Shown: piece after piece, positions 14,222 through 23,383 of the stretch
Layout of the letters: every line of letters starts with the position of its first letter
Numbering within the stretch: the stretch's first letter is position 1
DNA from: an uncultured Candidatus Berkelbacteria bacterium
GTDB taxonomy: Bacteria; Patescibacteriota; UBA1384; 2-12-FULL-50-11
DNA length: 41,040 nucleotides
Direction: 5' to 3'
Assembly (NCBI GenBank): GCA_903839975.1
Contig: CAIMEH010000005.1
Span: 1 to 41,040 of the forward strand
The notes under the pieces: model-generated
What the model saw: only the letters and a program-made list of their open reading frames with translations
What the model was told of the DNA's origin: nothing
Databases searched by the model: none
Translations under genes and position numbers: made by a program

Positions 14222-14824
14222 TTACTTGATAGTAATTGTATTTATAACGTCGCCGACTGCGATCTTATGAACGACATCGAGGCCAGAGGTAACTTTACCG
14301 AAAATCGTATAGCTATGTGGTAGTTGTGTGTCGGCGAGCATAATAAAGAACTGGCTTCCGTTAGTGTCCGGGCCGGCATTGGCCATGGCTAGAACACCCT
14401 CTTTGTAACCGTTTTTGTAGCTATCGGTAGCCGCATTTAGCTCATCAGCAAACTTGGCGCCATAAATAGATGTGCCACCAGTACCGTTGCCGTTTGGATC
14501 GCCACCTTGAATTACAAAGCCCGGCTCAACGCGGTGGAAGGTTAGACAGTCGTAGTAACCATTCTTAGATAGTGTGGCGAAGTTTGTAACAGTCTTTGGA
14601 GCGTCGTTAGGATATAAATCGACGACGATATTGCCCTTGGCGGTCTCGATAGTCGCCGACGTGGCACTGACTTGGGTGAAAGTAGTTGGGTCGTTCTTGG
14701 CGTTTGAGTTGCTAGATACACATGCATTATTATTCATTGTTGTTGGTTTACTCCTTGGTATTAACAAAAAGGCACCAACAATAACTATGGCGCCAATTGC
14801 AATATATAATATATTTTTATTCAT
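14222..14824 (-). CDS. Membrane-anchored cyclophilin-type peptidyl-prolyl isomerase
   Basis: 200 residues. The N-terminal anchor [18 protein letters not shown] and a polar linker lead to a cyclophilin domain from about residue 55. Active-site stretches are [31 protein letters not shown] and [11 protein letters not shown], with the Trp common in human cyclophilin replaced by His, as in many bacterial forms. It should fold proteins outside the membrane, next to the secreted enzymes nearby. A shared terminator lies behind it and tRNA-Val lies just upstream. Confidence 0.93.
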   Translation of the reverse strand: MNKNILYIAIGAIVIVGAFLLIPRSKPTTMNNNACVSSNSNAKNDPTTFTQVSATSATIETAKGNIVVDLYPNDAPKTVTNFATLSKNGYYDCLTFHRVEPGFVIQGGDPNGNGTGGTSIYGAKFADELNAATDSYKNGYKEGVLAMANAGPDTNGSQFFIMLADTQLPHSYTIFGKVTSGLDVVHKIAVGDVINTITIK

Positions 14825-14827
14825 TCG

Positions 14828-14899
14828 TGGGCGGTGTAGGACTTGAACCTACGACCCTCTCTACGTCAAAGAGATGCTCTACCTCTGAGCTAACCGCCC
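14828..14899 (-). tRNA. tRNA-Val (anticodon GAC)
   Basis: Acceptor GGGCGGT pairs with ACCGCCC, discriminator A. D-arm GCTC/GAGC, anticodon stem TCTCT/AGAGA with loop TTGACGT (anticodon GAC), T-arm with GGTTCAAGTCC. 72 nt, no encoded CCA. The cyclophilin ATG lies four bases downstream. Confidence 0.95.
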
Positions 14900-14913
14900 A
14901 AGTTTTATTACGT

Positions 14914-15044
14914 GCTCTCCCGGGGCTCGACTGTTGTAGGTATGCAACAGAGTCTCGCCCGCCGCAACGACTCGAAGCCAAGCAGTTGGCTTCTCGTTAC
15001 CGCCGCGACCCGCTGAGCTATGAGCGCAAAATCGTAGATTTTGC
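14914..15044 (-). ncRNA. Candidate structured RNA upstream of tRNA-Val
   Basis: A chain of strong hairpins on the minus strand: GCGCAAAATC/GATTTTGCGC (10 bp, 15022-15044), GAAGCCAA-CTGC-TTGGCTTC inside AACGA/TCGTT, and CTGTTG/CAACAG inside GGGC/GCCC. It also has tRNA-like phrases (TAGCTCAGCGGG near its 5' side, TCGAGCCCCGG near its 3' side), but no 7-base anticodon loop or T-loop fits, so it is not a functional tRNA as I fold it. It could be a tRNA-derived relic or a small RNA. The ORFs of the track through it are not protein-like. Confidence 0.35.
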
Positions 15045-15128
15045 GCTTTGAATCTTTGCATAAAGCAAAAATGCGAGCGCGAAATCTACTTAGTAAGTTT
15101 AGCTAAATTTAGCGTCCTTGACCAGATA

Positions 15129-15998
15129 CTATCCTCCAGTAACAGGAGTTGTAGTTGGGATTGCTGCAGGCGGCGTTGGATGATCAAGTAAATACAGTTG
15201 ATCATTTATCAGTTTGATTACGTCTGTGGTATTTTTCATTCTAACTCTTGGTAGTAATTGAAGATTACTTAAATCAGTTGCAATACCAAGCTCGGTAGTA
15301 ACTACTGCCTTAATTCCAAGTGATTCCGTTATCAGAACCGTACTTGGAGAATACTTGCCAGACGGATATGCAAAAACAGGGTCTCTGCCCTTTTGGCCGC
15401 CACTAATCTCCTTGTAAGCATTATCATAGGTTTGAGTTGCCATATCTTTATGGTCGATCGTGTGACCACCAATTTCCATACCGGCAGCTTTAAGCTGACC
15501 GATCTGCCACGAAGTCATATAAAGAGGTTGATCAACGAAGTTCTTTACAATAAAGAAAGTTCCAGTCATTCCCTCCTGCTGTAAAATCGGAAAGGCATCG
15601 GTAAACTGGTCGTCGTAGCCGTCATCAAAGGTTAGGATTATTGGTTTCGTACCATATTTATGGGCGGCAAAATCTTCCAGACTTATTGTGTGGTAGCCGG
15701 CAGACTTTATTGCCTCTAACTGCTTTTGAAAATTAACTGGCGAAACAGATAAACCGATGCCAATCGGATCGGTTTGATCGGTATAGTCACGAATATAGTG
15801 ATACATAAGAATAGGCACGGCAACAGAGTATTTTGCAACAACTTTATTACTTATTGGTGTTTGAGTAAGAGAATCTGAGACGCTATTTGAAGTGATATTT
15901 TGATTTTTTTGTTGCTGGGCATAGCCAAGCCGATAAAAAACTAACACATTAGCAACTATTAATACTGATACTAGAAACCAGAGAAAGCCTTTTGACAT
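15129..15998 (-). CDS. Membrane-anchored polysaccharide deacetylase (NodB family)
   Basis: 289 residues. Signal anchor at residues 5-24 (FLWFLVSVLIVANVLVFY), a linker, then a NodB domain: TFDDGYDD (residues 123-130, catalytic and metal Asp), HTIDH (metal His pair 179 and 183), FAYPSGKYS and LPRVRM. The family removes acetyl groups from peptidoglycan or exopolysaccharide GlcNAc, here on the outer face. The ATG follows a TATACT box by six bases, so the mRNA is probably leaderless. It faces the pilin and surface-protein genes. Confidence 0.93.
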   Translation of the reverse strand: MSKGFLWFLVSVLIVANVLVFYRLGYAQQQKNQNITSNSVSDSLTQTPISNKVVAKYSVAVPILMYHYIRDYTDQTDPIGIGLSVSPVNFQKQLEAIKSAGYHTISLEDFAAHKYGTKPIILTFDDGYDDQFTDAFPILQQEGMTGTFFIVKNFVDQPLYMTSWQIGQLKAAGMEIGGHTIDHKDMATQTYDNAYKEISGGQKGRDPVFAYPSGKYSPSTVLITESLGIKAVVTTELGIATDLSNLQLLPRVRMKNTTDVIKLINDQLYLLDHPTPPAAIPTTTPVTGG

Positions 15999-16025
15999 GG
16001 CTTAAGTATACTTGAAGTAGCTGGA

Positions 16026-16331
16026 TTACTTAATCGCGTTCTGTTGCTGCCACTGTTTAAGGTAAGCTTGTGGATCGGCAATCGATCCTATCCCAGGAGT
16101 AAAATTACTTTCGAACGAGTAAGATTTTTGGCCAGCGCTTTTTGCTGTAATCTGGGCCAAGTCACGCTCCACCAAGCTAGATTGGACAACCTTTGGTTGT
16201 TTTTTTGAATTAAAATAGCTAGCAACACCAACAACAAAAACTACAACTCCTATTAGGAAAATAGCTTGAATTATCGCCTCGATTTTATCGGTCTTAGAAC
16301 GAACAACTTGAGTCACAGAGCTTGCCATCAA
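16026..16331 (-). CDS. Small single-pass membrane protein, unknown function
   Basis: 101 residues. A polar N-terminus (VRSKTDKIEAIIQ), one membrane segment (AIFLIGVVVFVVGVASYF), and an extracellular tail rich in Gln and Ser ending DPQAYLKQWQQQNAIK. Its start overlaps the end of the 16294 gene by 38 bases in another frame, so the two are translationally coupled. A later start is possible. The likely role is a small envelope or pilus accessory protein; no family is recognised. Confidence 0.6.
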   Translation of the reverse strand: MMASSVTQVVRSKTDKIEAIIQAIFLIGVVVFVVGVASYFNSKKQPKVVQSSLVERDLAQITAKSAGQKSYSFESNFTPGIGSIADPQAYLKQWQQQNAIK

Positions 16332-16929
16332 CGTGCCATTTTAGAGGAATAAGTAAACCAGCAGCAGTTTCTTTTCCGTCTGACGCTGTAGCAAAAGAGT
16401 GCCAATCAGTAAAACCATATGCGCCCGAAGCACCTACGCATTCAGAGTCGGTTCCACCACAACTTGACGTTATTCCTGGTGTCCGAACACTACCACCAGG
16501 AGTATTACCTAGTGCAGTACCAACAGGTGTAATCCCAAAAGTAAATACATATTGATTGATATTTGTAGCCCTCATTACGCCACCAAGCCATGATGCATTA
16601 TCCAGATTGGTCATAGTACCATTAGCGTTGTATATCGGAAAAGTAGTCATCGGTAATGTCCAGTTTTCTGCAAAATAAGTTCCACTAGCCGTTGAACCAG
16701 ACACCTTCCATCCGGCAACTCCAAGAGCAATATTGTCAGGAGTAATACCATTTCCGGTCCTTTTCATGGTTAATAGCTGTGAAGCAGTCCAATCAGTTGA
16801 ATACGTGTCGGTTGAGGCAGCGTTGGTTATAATCTGACCTGGGTGATTTTTTACTATTAATAATCCACCAGCTACAAACAACACTAGAGTTAGCAAAGAC
16901 GTGACGAGTAGCCGTGGAAACTTTTTCAT
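16294..16929 (-). CDS. Secreted/anchored surface protein with pilin-like C-terminal pattern, unknown
   Basis: 211 residues from the ATG at 16929 (MKKFPRLLVTSLLTLVLFVAG); the ORF-track start is 17 codons earlier. A basic start and a hydrophobic segment form a signal anchor. The rest is Thr/Gly/Asn-rich and looks beta-rich (LTMKRTGNGITPDNIALGVAG, WTLPMTTFPIYNANG). Two cysteine pairs (SCGGTDSEC and LCDSSC) suggest disulfides in an extracellular domain. It is coupled to the 16026 gene. Not recognised. Confidence 0.6.
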   Translation of the reverse strand: MKKFPRLLVTSLLTLVLFVAGGLLIVKNHPGQIITNAASTDTYSTDWTASQLLTMKRTGNGITPDNIALGVAGWKVSGSTASGTYFAENWTLPMTTFPIYNANGTMTNLDNASWLGGVMRATNINQYVFTFGITPVGTALGNTPGGSVRTPGITSSCGGTDSECVGASGAYGFTDWHSFATASDGKETAAGLLIPLKWHVDGKLCDSSCSF

Positions 16930-17043
16930 TACATTATTAGCGTAGACTGTTTTCGCCATTCGCGTCAAGCAAACCAGCATTAGACCCTAAAGGATTGCCC
17001 CAAACACAAATTTTAGGTAAAATTAGTCTGTTATTAATGCTTT

Positions 17044-17117
17044 GGTCCCATCGTCTAGTGGCCTAGGACGCCTGGTTTTCATCCAGGAAATCACCGGTTC
17101 GACTCCGGTTGGGACCG
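17044..17117 (+). tRNA. tRNA-Glu (anticodon TTC)
   Basis: Acceptor GGTCCCA/TGGGACC, discriminator G. Anticodon stem CCTGG/CCAGG with loop TTTTCAT (anticodon TTC). T-arm with GGTTCGACTCC. No encoded CCA. A TATTAA box lies shortly upstream. Confidence 0.96.
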
Positions 17118-17118
17118 C

Positions 17119-17157
17119 AAAGAAAATACTACCTCCCGAAGAGGTAGTATTTTCTTT
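17119..17157 (+). terminator. Long perfect hairpin terminator behind tRNA-Glu
   Basis: 17-bp perfect arms (AAAGAAAATACTACCTC / GAGGTAGTATTTTCTTT) around loop CCGAA. It starts two bases after the tRNA. The T-rich 3' arm stands in for a separate U tract. Confidence 0.8.
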
Positions 17158-17294
17158 GTAGTACAGTCGAAACCGAAGGTTCGCTAACGACGTAATGAAA
17201 TGGAGGAGTTTTCCGAGGAGCTTGCGACGAGGGTTCCAGTTGCCATCGCCTTAGTCTGTTTGAAATTCCCCCTATTTTCAGTCACGCTAAATCT

Positions 17295-17903
17295 ATGAGA
17301 AGAGCTTTTACCCTTATCTTAAAAAATCATAAAGAGATTTTTTCTCGAAAAGGATTAAGCCGTTTCGGCTTCACCCTTATTGAAGTACTTATTACTATTC
17401 TTATTATCGGCATTCTAGTCACCATCACCCTAGCTTCTTATGGTTCGGCATTGGCCAATCAGCGAGACACAACCAGGCTCACCGATATGCATACAATCGC
17501 CAACGCCCTCGGGCAATTTTATTTAGATCATAAAGCTTATCCAAAAAACGTTACCGGTAGTGCCGTATATTACAATACGACCTATCAGCTTGATAAACCA
17601 ACAAGAGACACTAATAGTTGCAAAGGTTCTGGCGATTCATTGGTACCAAATTACTTATCAGCCATACCTCAAGACCCTCAAAACAAAAATACTCTATCGG
17701 CAGCTGTTGGTATTGGAGACTGTAGTGTTGGTAGCCAGAACGGCCAGTATCTTTATAGCAGTATCACTACTGGAATTAATAGTTATATTTTGGCCGCCAA
17801 AATGGAGAAATCTAGTAATATGAGTGCTAGCCCCCCTGTAGAAGCAAGCATATTTAGTAGCTTCTCAGAAAATTACTATCTCCAGCCCAAGGCCGGGCAG
17901 TAG
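17295..17903 (+). CDS. Type IV pilin / pseudopilin
   Basis: 202 residues. A long basic leader (residues 1-24) ends at the prepilin peptidase site G/FTLIEVLITILIIGILVTI, with the conserved Glu5 and a hydrophobic helix, then RDTTRLTDMHTIANALGQFY and a pilin head domain with Asn- and Ser-rich loops. The cysteines in TNSCKGSG and GIGDCSVG could form a disulfide. It needs a PilD-type peptidase, not present in the window. Upstream are tRNA-Glu and its terminator and a 5' region of about 135 bases without a clear ribosome site. It is the intact relative of the gene at 2012. Confidence 0.92.
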   Translation: MRRAFTLILKNHKEIFSRKGLSRFGFTLIEVLITILIIGILVTITLASYGSALANQRDTTRLTDMHTIANALGQFYLDHKAYPKNVTGSAVYYNTTYQLDKPTRDTNSCKGSGDSLVPNYLSAIPQDPQNKNTLSAAVGIGDCSVGSQNGQYLYSSITTGINSYILAAKMEKSSNMSASPPVEASIFSSFSENYYLQPKAGQ

Positions 17904-17936
17904 CCCAAAAGTCCTTAAGGCTGTAACATAAGATTG

Positions 17937-19643
17937 ATGAAGAAACGTCTGTTTCTATTCGGTTGTATACTCTTACTGGTTGCCCAACTTGGCGTTCAGC
18001 TTTATCTAGCAAGACACGATTCACAGACTACCGATGAGGGGGTTCATATTTCTGCTGGATATACTTATATTACTCGAGGAGATTTTCGTTTTAATCCCGA
18101 GCATCCACCACTAGTAAAGATATTAGCCGCATTGCCGTTGCTGGCAATAAAACCAAATATAAATTCAACCGCAGAAGGTTATTGGAATCAATCAAATGGC
18201 TTCTTCTACGACTCTTGGCGCGAGAATCGAGCCTTTGGCGAACAATTACTGTATGACTCTGGCAACAACCCAAGCAATGTTTTATTTGCCGCAAGATTAC
18301 CAAATGTAATAATCACCTTTCTGCTCGGCTTAACAATTCTTCTTATAACACGAAAACACTGGGGAGAATTTGCTGCCCTCGTTGCCGTTTCTTTATACTC
18401 CACCAATCCGATAGTTAATGGCCATGGCCACCTTGTAACGACCGATGTGCCGCTTGCCTTAACATTTCTACTAACAACGTATTACGGCTGGCGATTTTTT
18501 GAGACTCCTTCTTGGAAAGGCGGAATATGGCTTGGGATTTTTGCAGGGTTAGCATTACTTACCAAGCATACGGCAGTAATTTTATTCCCTGCATTATTCG
18601 TAATGCTACTTGTTGGTTGGTATAAACAGCGTGCTACGAACGCTCCGTACTTCAAGAACGTAATTCCAAAGTTAATTATCGGGCTTATTGTGGTTTGGGC
18701 GATGATTTGGGCCGGCTTTGGTTTTCACGATAGAATAATTCCAAAAAGTAATTCCGTTACTACCGACGTCAGTACCGCAAAGGTTACTGATTTAATTGAG
18801 GGTAACGGTTACAACACCATTACCACCGCCAACACTCATTTAGATAAAATCTATAAAGTTATTAGACCGATATTTATGTTCCTACCAGGAGATTACGTTA
18901 AAGGAGTATTCCTTGTCTTCTCCCATGTGAATTCTGGGCAGAGCTCATTCTTACTCGGCCAACTTTCATACACCGGCTGGTGGTACTACTTCCCAGCATT
19001 AATGCTTTTCAAGATTCCTATTCCGTCGTTAATTTTGTTTGGCATGGCAATATATTATGTATTTAAGATACGGCCTGTGAATTGGACTGTTGTTGGCCTA
19101 CTCTCAGCTGCGGGGGTATTCCTTGGCGTAGCCATGCTTTCTAAGGCCAACCTTGGTATTAGACATGTACTGCCGGTAATCACACTTCTTATATTTGTAT
19201 CTGCTTGGGCAGCTATCCAGAACGAGAAATTTAAACCTTTTATATACGCATTACTTATTTGGTCGGTTGTAATATTTATCGCCACTTTTCCAACATATTT
19301 GGGTTACTTTAATGAATTAGCAGGTGGAAATAATAATGGCTACAAAATTGCTACCGACTCTAACTTGGATTGGGGCCAAGATCTTTATAGAATTCGTGAT
19401 TACGTTAAAGCGAATAATTTAACAAATATTTATACCGAATATAATTGGGACGGGCTAACTTCTATGGACTATTATTTCGGCAAGGGTAACTACCATCAGC
19501 TACAAGATTGGCAACCGGGCGAAAAAGGCACGGCCATTATTGGGGCATCGGCTTTCGACGGACCAAATTATATTAATTTAAAAAATAATTGCGTCAACGG
19601 TAAAATGATAACCAACGCCGTATTTACTTGCGAATTAAATTAG
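17937..19643 (+). CDS. GT39/PMT-type membrane glycosyltransferase
   Basis: 568 residues from the ATG at 17937 (an adjacent TTG at 17934 is also in frame). About ten membrane segments. The first external loop has the GT39-type acidic motif TTDEGVHISAGY, followed by NPEHPPLVK, as in ArnT/PMT enzymes that move sugar from a polyprenyl-phosphate donor. Near the end LDWGQDLYRIRDYV matches the WGQDL motif of many CPR members. It probably glycosylates surface proteins or glycans. The following GT2 gene starts one base after its stop and could make the polyprenyl-phosphate sugar. Confidence 0.9.
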   Translation: MKKRLFLFGCILLLVAQLGVQLYLARHDSQTTDEGVHISAGYTYITRGDFRFNPEHPPLVKILAALPLLAIKPNINSTAEGYWNQSNGFFYDSWRENRAFGEQLLYDSGNNPSNVLFAARLPNVIITFLLGLTILLITRKHWGEFAALVAVSLYSTNPIVNGHGHLVTTDVPLALTFLLTTYYGWRFFETPSWKGGIWLGIFAGLALLTKHTAVILFPALFVMLLVGWYKQRATNAPYFKNVIPKLIIGLIVVWAMIWAGFGFHDRIIPKSNSVTTDVSTAKVTDLIEGNGYNTITTANTHLDKIYKVIRPIFMFLPGDYVKGVFLVFSHVNSGQSSFLLGQLSYTGWWYYFPALMLFKIPIPSLILFGMAIYYVFKIRPVNWTVVGLLSAAGVFLGVAMLSKANLGIRHVLPVITLLIFVSAWAAIQNEKFKPFIYALLIWSVVIFIATFPTYLGYFNELAGGNNNGYKIATDSNLDWGQDLYRIRDYVKANNLTNIYTEYNWDGLTSMDYYFGKGNYHQLQDWQPGEKGTAIIGASAFDGPNYINLKNNCVNGKMITNAVFTCELN

Positions 19644-19644
19644 T

Positions 19645-20358
19645 ATGGATGTATCTGTAATTATTCCGGCATATAACGAAGAAAAAAGAATCGGTAAAAC
19701 TCTGCCAATTATTCATGATTTTTTCGATAAGCTAGAACTTTCTTATGAGATATTAGTTGTTGATGATGGCTCAAAGGACAAGACCGCTCAAAAAGTCGAA
19801 GACTTAAATCTAAGTAATACAAAAGTAATTTCCTACGGTGAGAATCGTGGCAAGGGCGGAGCAGTTAATTTTGGCGCCAAAAACGCCCAAGGTGACTGGA
19901 TCTTAATTGCCGATGCCGACAACTCAACCCCTATCGAAGAATTTAGTAAACTATTTGCCGAGCATGATAAATTCGAGGTAATTATTGGCTCGAGATATAT
20001 AAATGGGAGTAATATTGCCATTAAACAATCTTTTTCCAGACGATTTGCTTCAAGACTGGGGAATATATTAATTCAAATATTAATTCTGCCAGGAATAAAA
20101 GACACTCAATGTGGATTTAAGTTATTCTCAAAATCAGCGGCAGAAAAAATATTTACTAAACAAACTATCTGGCGTTGGGGTTTTGATTTTGAAATTTTAA
20201 AGATTGCCAGAGTACTTGGTTATAAAATAAAAGAAGTGCCAGTGACTTGGTACAACGACGAGGGAACGCGCTTACAATCAAGCCGGGTTTTTACCAAAAC
20301 ACTTTCTGAATTATTGACGGTAAGAAAAAACTCAAACAAAGGCTTGTACAAAAACTAG
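19645..20358 (+). CDS. DPM1/ALG5-like GT2 glycosyltransferase
   Basis: 237 residues of the dolichyl-phosphate sugar synthase group. VSVIIPAYNEEKRIGKTL, LVVDDGSKDKT and ADADNSTP (metal-binding DxD-like), DTQCGFKLFSK and RWGFDFEILKIA. No membrane segment is visible in the body. It should charge polyprenyl phosphate with a sugar for the GT39 enzyme just upstream. Its stop is shared with the convergent gene (CTAG at 20355-20358), and its terminator lies inside that gene. Confidence 0.92.
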   Translation: MDVSVIIPAYNEEKRIGKTLPIIHDFFDKLELSYEILVVDDGSKDKTAQKVEDLNLSNTKVISYGENRGKGGAVNFGAKNAQGDWILIADADNSTPIEEFSKLFAEHDKFEVIIGSRYINGSNIAIKQSFSRRFASRLGNILIQILILPGIKDTQCGFKLFSKSAAEKIFTKQTIWRWGFDFEILKIARVLGYKIKEVPVTWYNDEGTRLQSSRVFTKTLSELLTVRKNSNKGLYKN

Positions 20359-21884
20359 TTTTCGCTTGTTCGCATTATGCCGCCAGGAATAGCGGCTTTT
20401 TTAGTTACGTTAAAGACTGTGAATGGTTTGTTAAACAACATCCTAGTCTGGGAGTCGATAGCGGGGACAGCTGAAAATAGTACTGCGGTTACTGTAAATA
20501 ATACTGGCGACAATATCCACTCCATAAGGATGAAACCGTAGTAAGCCCAGCGACCGCCAGGACGTGGTGGCACCAACAATGCCGCAATTAACATATTAGC
20601 AATCATTCCAACCCAAGCGGCCTCCAGCAGGATTCGATAGACATCTGGAAAACTGTAGCCAATAACCGTGTTGTGAAAGCCTGTATTTAAGATTAAAGGT
20701 AGCCACCCAATAAGCAGGATGAAAGATTGTGTCGCTAAACTGTAGTGAGATTCCACCAGTCGACCGAACTGCAGCCACTTATAGAAAAATGGTAGCTTCC
20801 TGTTGCGAAAGGTGTGTTCCCAAACAAACGGCACGTCCGAGACTCCCCAATACCAACGGCGGCGCTGAAGATATTGCTCACGAAGAGAATCATAGAGGCT
20901 ATCGCCTTCTACGGCATCCATATATATAGGAACAAAAATTGGAACGACGTTGTGATTACCGTTAAAGGCAAAGTACGAACGCCAGTACTGGTGTCCATCT
21001 TCGACTATTGTTTTAACCGACCAAAAGTCCGTCTCAACCAAGGCGGCCAAGCTTTGGGAGTGGGCGGCAAAATTTCTGGCATAACGTGGTCTCATAGCTT
21101 GTGTAAGCTGCCAGAAGGAAGAACCTAAATGCAGAAGCTTAATTGGCAGCGGAACTCGCCAGATATTATTAAAGAACATCGGGACAGGTTGAAAACTCTT
21201 GTGAATTGGGTCTTCGGCGTTAATATAATTCCAGGTTAAGTTGCCAAAATAATTCTTATCAACCCGGTTGTCGGCATCTATTGTGGTAACGATAACATCC
21301 TCAACCTTAATGCCACGTTTCTCGATCTCTTCCGTTGATCGTTTGCCGGCCCAGGTAATGTTCGGCCCCTTGCCTTTTATTTCACCCGGAGTATCCGAAG
21401 GGTGAAAGGTTGTAATATACATGCCAAATGAGTTCTCAAACTCATGGGTAAGTAGCGGGGCGTATTTATGTGCGTTCTCCTTATCGCGCTCTTCAAAGGC
21501 CACATTCACAATTATTTTGTCTAGTGGATAGTTGCTGTGTCTTATAGCATCGATTGTGTGGCGCAAAATAGAAATATCTTCTTTGTAGGTAGGAATAATA
21601 ATTAATTGGTAGAAATTTTTATACTCTTCTGGGTGTTCGTGTTCGAGCTTGGCTAGCCAGTCAATCTTTTGTTCATAGATATATCTAAAGCTACCGACTA
21701 TTAGGTGGCCAGTGACGATGAAAATCTTTATCAACCAGTAGATTGAATACAATAAAATAATAATAACCAGGGCCGTAGGGCTATAAACTGCTAGGATAGT
21801 TAGCCCAATTATTGTTCCCCAAGTCATTAAACCGGGTAAGATCTCCCATAATCGTGTCGAAAAAGGCTTTCTCTTGTCTTCCAT
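20355..21884 (-). CDS. Processive-type GT2 membrane glycosyltransferase
   Basis: 509 residues. Two N-terminal membrane segments, a cytosolic GT2 domain (LIIIPTYKEDISILRHTI, DADNRVDKNYF, and QYLQRRRWYWG as the Q-x-x-R-W motif of processive glycosyltransferases), then about four C-terminal membrane segments. The layout resembles cellulose/hyaluronan-synthase-like enzymes, so an exopolysaccharide is a fair guess. The ATG directly follows the stop of the 21885 gene. The product is unknown. Confidence 0.88.
   Translation of the reverse strand: MEDKRKPFSTRLWEILPGLMTWGTIIGLTILAVYSPTALVIIILLYSIYWLIKIFIVTGHLIVGSFRYIYEQKIDWLAKLEHEHPEEYKNFYQLIIIPTYKEDISILRHTIDAIRHSNYPLDKIIVNVAFEERDKENAHKYAPLLTHEFENSFGMYITTFHPSDTPGEIKGKGPNITWAGKRSTEEIEKRGIKVEDVIVTTIDADNRVDKNYFGNLTWNYINAEDPIHKSFQPVPMFFNNIWRVPLPIKLLHLGSSFWQLTQAMRPRYARNFAAHSQSLAALVETDFWSVKTIVEDGHQYWRSYFAFNGNHNVVPIFVPIYMDAVEGDSLYDSLREQYLQRRRWYWGVSDVPFVWEHTFRNRKLPFFYKWLQFGRLVESHYSLATQSFILLIGWLPLILNTGFHNTVIGYSFPDVYRILLEAAWVGMIANMLIAALLVPPRPGGRWAYYGFILMEWILSPVLFTVTAVLFSAVPAIDSQTRMLFNKPFTVFNVTKKAAIPGGIMRTSEN
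20379..20402 (+). terminator. Plus-strand terminator inside the convergent gene
   Basis: GCCGC, loop CAGGAATA, GCGGC, then six T. It stops the GT39-GT2 message, yet it is part of the 3' coding region of the opposite gene at 20355-21884. Confidence 0.7.
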
Positions 21885-22184
21885 TTATCCTAGTAAGCTA
21901 ATCGAACTAAAGTAGTAATAACCGAGAATAGAAAGATCGAAGAAAAGGATAAAAACAAGCATTGTTAATCCCAGTTTAGGGTAATGTCGGAAAAGTGCCA
22001 AGAAGACCGCTGCATTAATAATATACAAGAAGATAAACTCCCAGGTAAGCGTCGGTGGTGCATACTGACGTACGCCATAGAAAACAATCCCAGCGAAACC
22101 TAAGGTTAGGGCTACGAATACTATCGGCTGCCATCCAATTTTTGCAAGAATACTATCAACAAGGCCTGATAACCTGTTTTTCAT
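21885..22184 (-). CDS. Small three-pass membrane protein, unknown
   Basis: 99 residues with three hydrophobic segments (IVFVALTLGFAGIVFYGV, WEFIFLYIINAAVFLALF, LTMLVFILFFDLSILGYYYF). The ATG follows a TAGAAT box by seven bases, so it is probably the leaderless first gene of a two-gene operon with the GT2 enzyme. It abuts that gene with no gap, and may be an accessory subunit of it. Not recognised. Confidence 0.7.
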   Translation of the reverse strand: MKNRLSGLVDSILAKIGWQPIVFVALTLGFAGIVFYGVRQYAPPTLTWEFIFLYIINAAVFLALFRHYPKLGLTMLVFILFFDLSILGYYYFSSISLLG

Positions 22185-22249
22185 ATATCTTATTCTAACT
22201 CTTTAGTAACGGTACTGAAATACTCTAGGTAAAGTGCTACATTATAACC

Positions 22250-23383
22250 ATGAAGAAAATATTTTTACTAATTTTTGGAGTGGTATTTGTTTTGTCCTTT
22301 GCTCGAAACGCATATGCGGCACAATTTCAAAGCAGTAACGATCCGAACGGTTCACTGACAGTAAGTAAAACCGAATCTCCAAAAGATCTTCATTTAGTTG
22401 GTAACAACATTACCGTTAATGCTCCTGTAACCGGTGATTTACTTGCTGCAGGGCAAACAATTTTAGTTTCAAACTCCGTTGAAAACAGTTTATTCCTTGC
22501 CGGTGGCAATATCACCGAGGAAGGAGACGTTGGCCATCATCTAAGAATCGCTGGTAACAACGTTACAGTCTCTGGGCACATTTACGGAGATGCGTACGTT
22601 GCCGGAAATACAGTCGAGATAGCTAAAGGTTCTACAATTGACGGTAGTTTATACATCGCTGGTCAAACTATTACGATCGATGGTAATGTCGCTGGTGACG
22701 TAAAAATTGGGGCAAGCGATGCAATAATTAGCGGAACAATTGGTTCTCTCTCCGGTAATGTCCAAACATTAACCCTAGACAGAACAGCAGTTGTTAACGG
22801 CAATCTAACCTACTCCTCCCCAGCAGAAGCATCTATCGATAGTAACGCTAAAGTCTTGGGACAGACAAAATACACCCACAAAACTAGCACGGTAGCCTCT
22901 AAATTTGGCCTAACTTACTTTCTACTATTAATAGGGAATATCCTTCTTTTGCTTGGTTTTTGCCGCTACTGGCCAAACGCCAGCAAGAAACTTATCGCCA
23001 ATTTCACAGAATCACCAATAGCTTTATTCGGCTGGGGATTACTAGGCATGATTGGGTTGCCAATACTGGGAATAGTTCTACTGGTTTCAAGCATTGGAAC
23101 TCCGTTTGGAGTTGCTATAGGGCTTGTTTGGGCGATTGCCTTGTTCCTAGGTGTTGCCCTGAGTAAACTTGCCGTTGGCTCGTTGCTGGTAAAGAGCCTA
23201 ACTAAAGACAAGGAAATACCTATCGACTGGCAAGCTGCTGTTGTTGGCGTCATCGCCACTGCATTGATTGCCTTAATTCCAGTTCTTGGCGGGCTGACTA
23301 TCTTCGTATTAACTACAATTGGTTTTGGCACAATTGCCAAAAAGCTGCTTGTTGTTGAGAAGAAGCCGACCGTGATCGGTTAG
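22250..23383 (+). CDS. Bactofilin-like beta-helix membrane protein
   Basis: 377 residues. A signal peptide (LLIFGVVFVLSFARNAYAA), then about 170 residues of short Gly-rich repeats (LFLAGGNITEEG, LRIAGNNVTVSGHIYG, LYIAGQTITIDGNVAG) typical of a polymer-forming bactofilin-type beta-helix, and four C-terminal membrane segments. It should be an external or surface beta-helix tethered to the membrane. A promoter CTGAAA, 17 bases, TACATT ends six bases before the ATG (leaderless). The stop is shared with the convergent secreted gene (TTAG). Confidence 0.85.
   Translation: MKKIFLLIFGVVFVLSFARNAYAAQFQSSNDPNGSLTVSKTESPKDLHLVGNNITVNAPVTGDLLAAGQTILVSNSVENSLFLAGGNITEEGDVGHHLRIAGNNVTVSGHIYGDAYVAGNTVEIAKGSTIDGSLYIAGQTITIDGNVAGDVKIGASDAIISGTIGSLSGNVQTLTLDRTAVVNGNLTYSSPAEASIDSNAKVLGQTKYTHKTSTVASKFGLTYFLLLIGNILLLLGFCRYWPNASKKLIANFTESPIALFGWGLLGMIGLPILGIVLLVSSIGTPFGVAIGLVWAIALFLGVALSKLAVGSLLVKSLTKDKEIPIDWQAAVVGVIATALIALIPVLGGLTIFVLTTIGFGTIAKKLLVVEKKPTVIG

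Noticed and set aside
14797-15051. 84-residue plus-strand ORF
   Set aside because: It runs antisense through tRNA-Val and the hairpin-rich stretch; composition is not protein-like.
21885-22184. Possible diversity-generating or phage element near the glycosyltransferases
   Set aside because: No reverse transcriptase, variable repeat or phage gene is visible; it is a plain small membrane protein.
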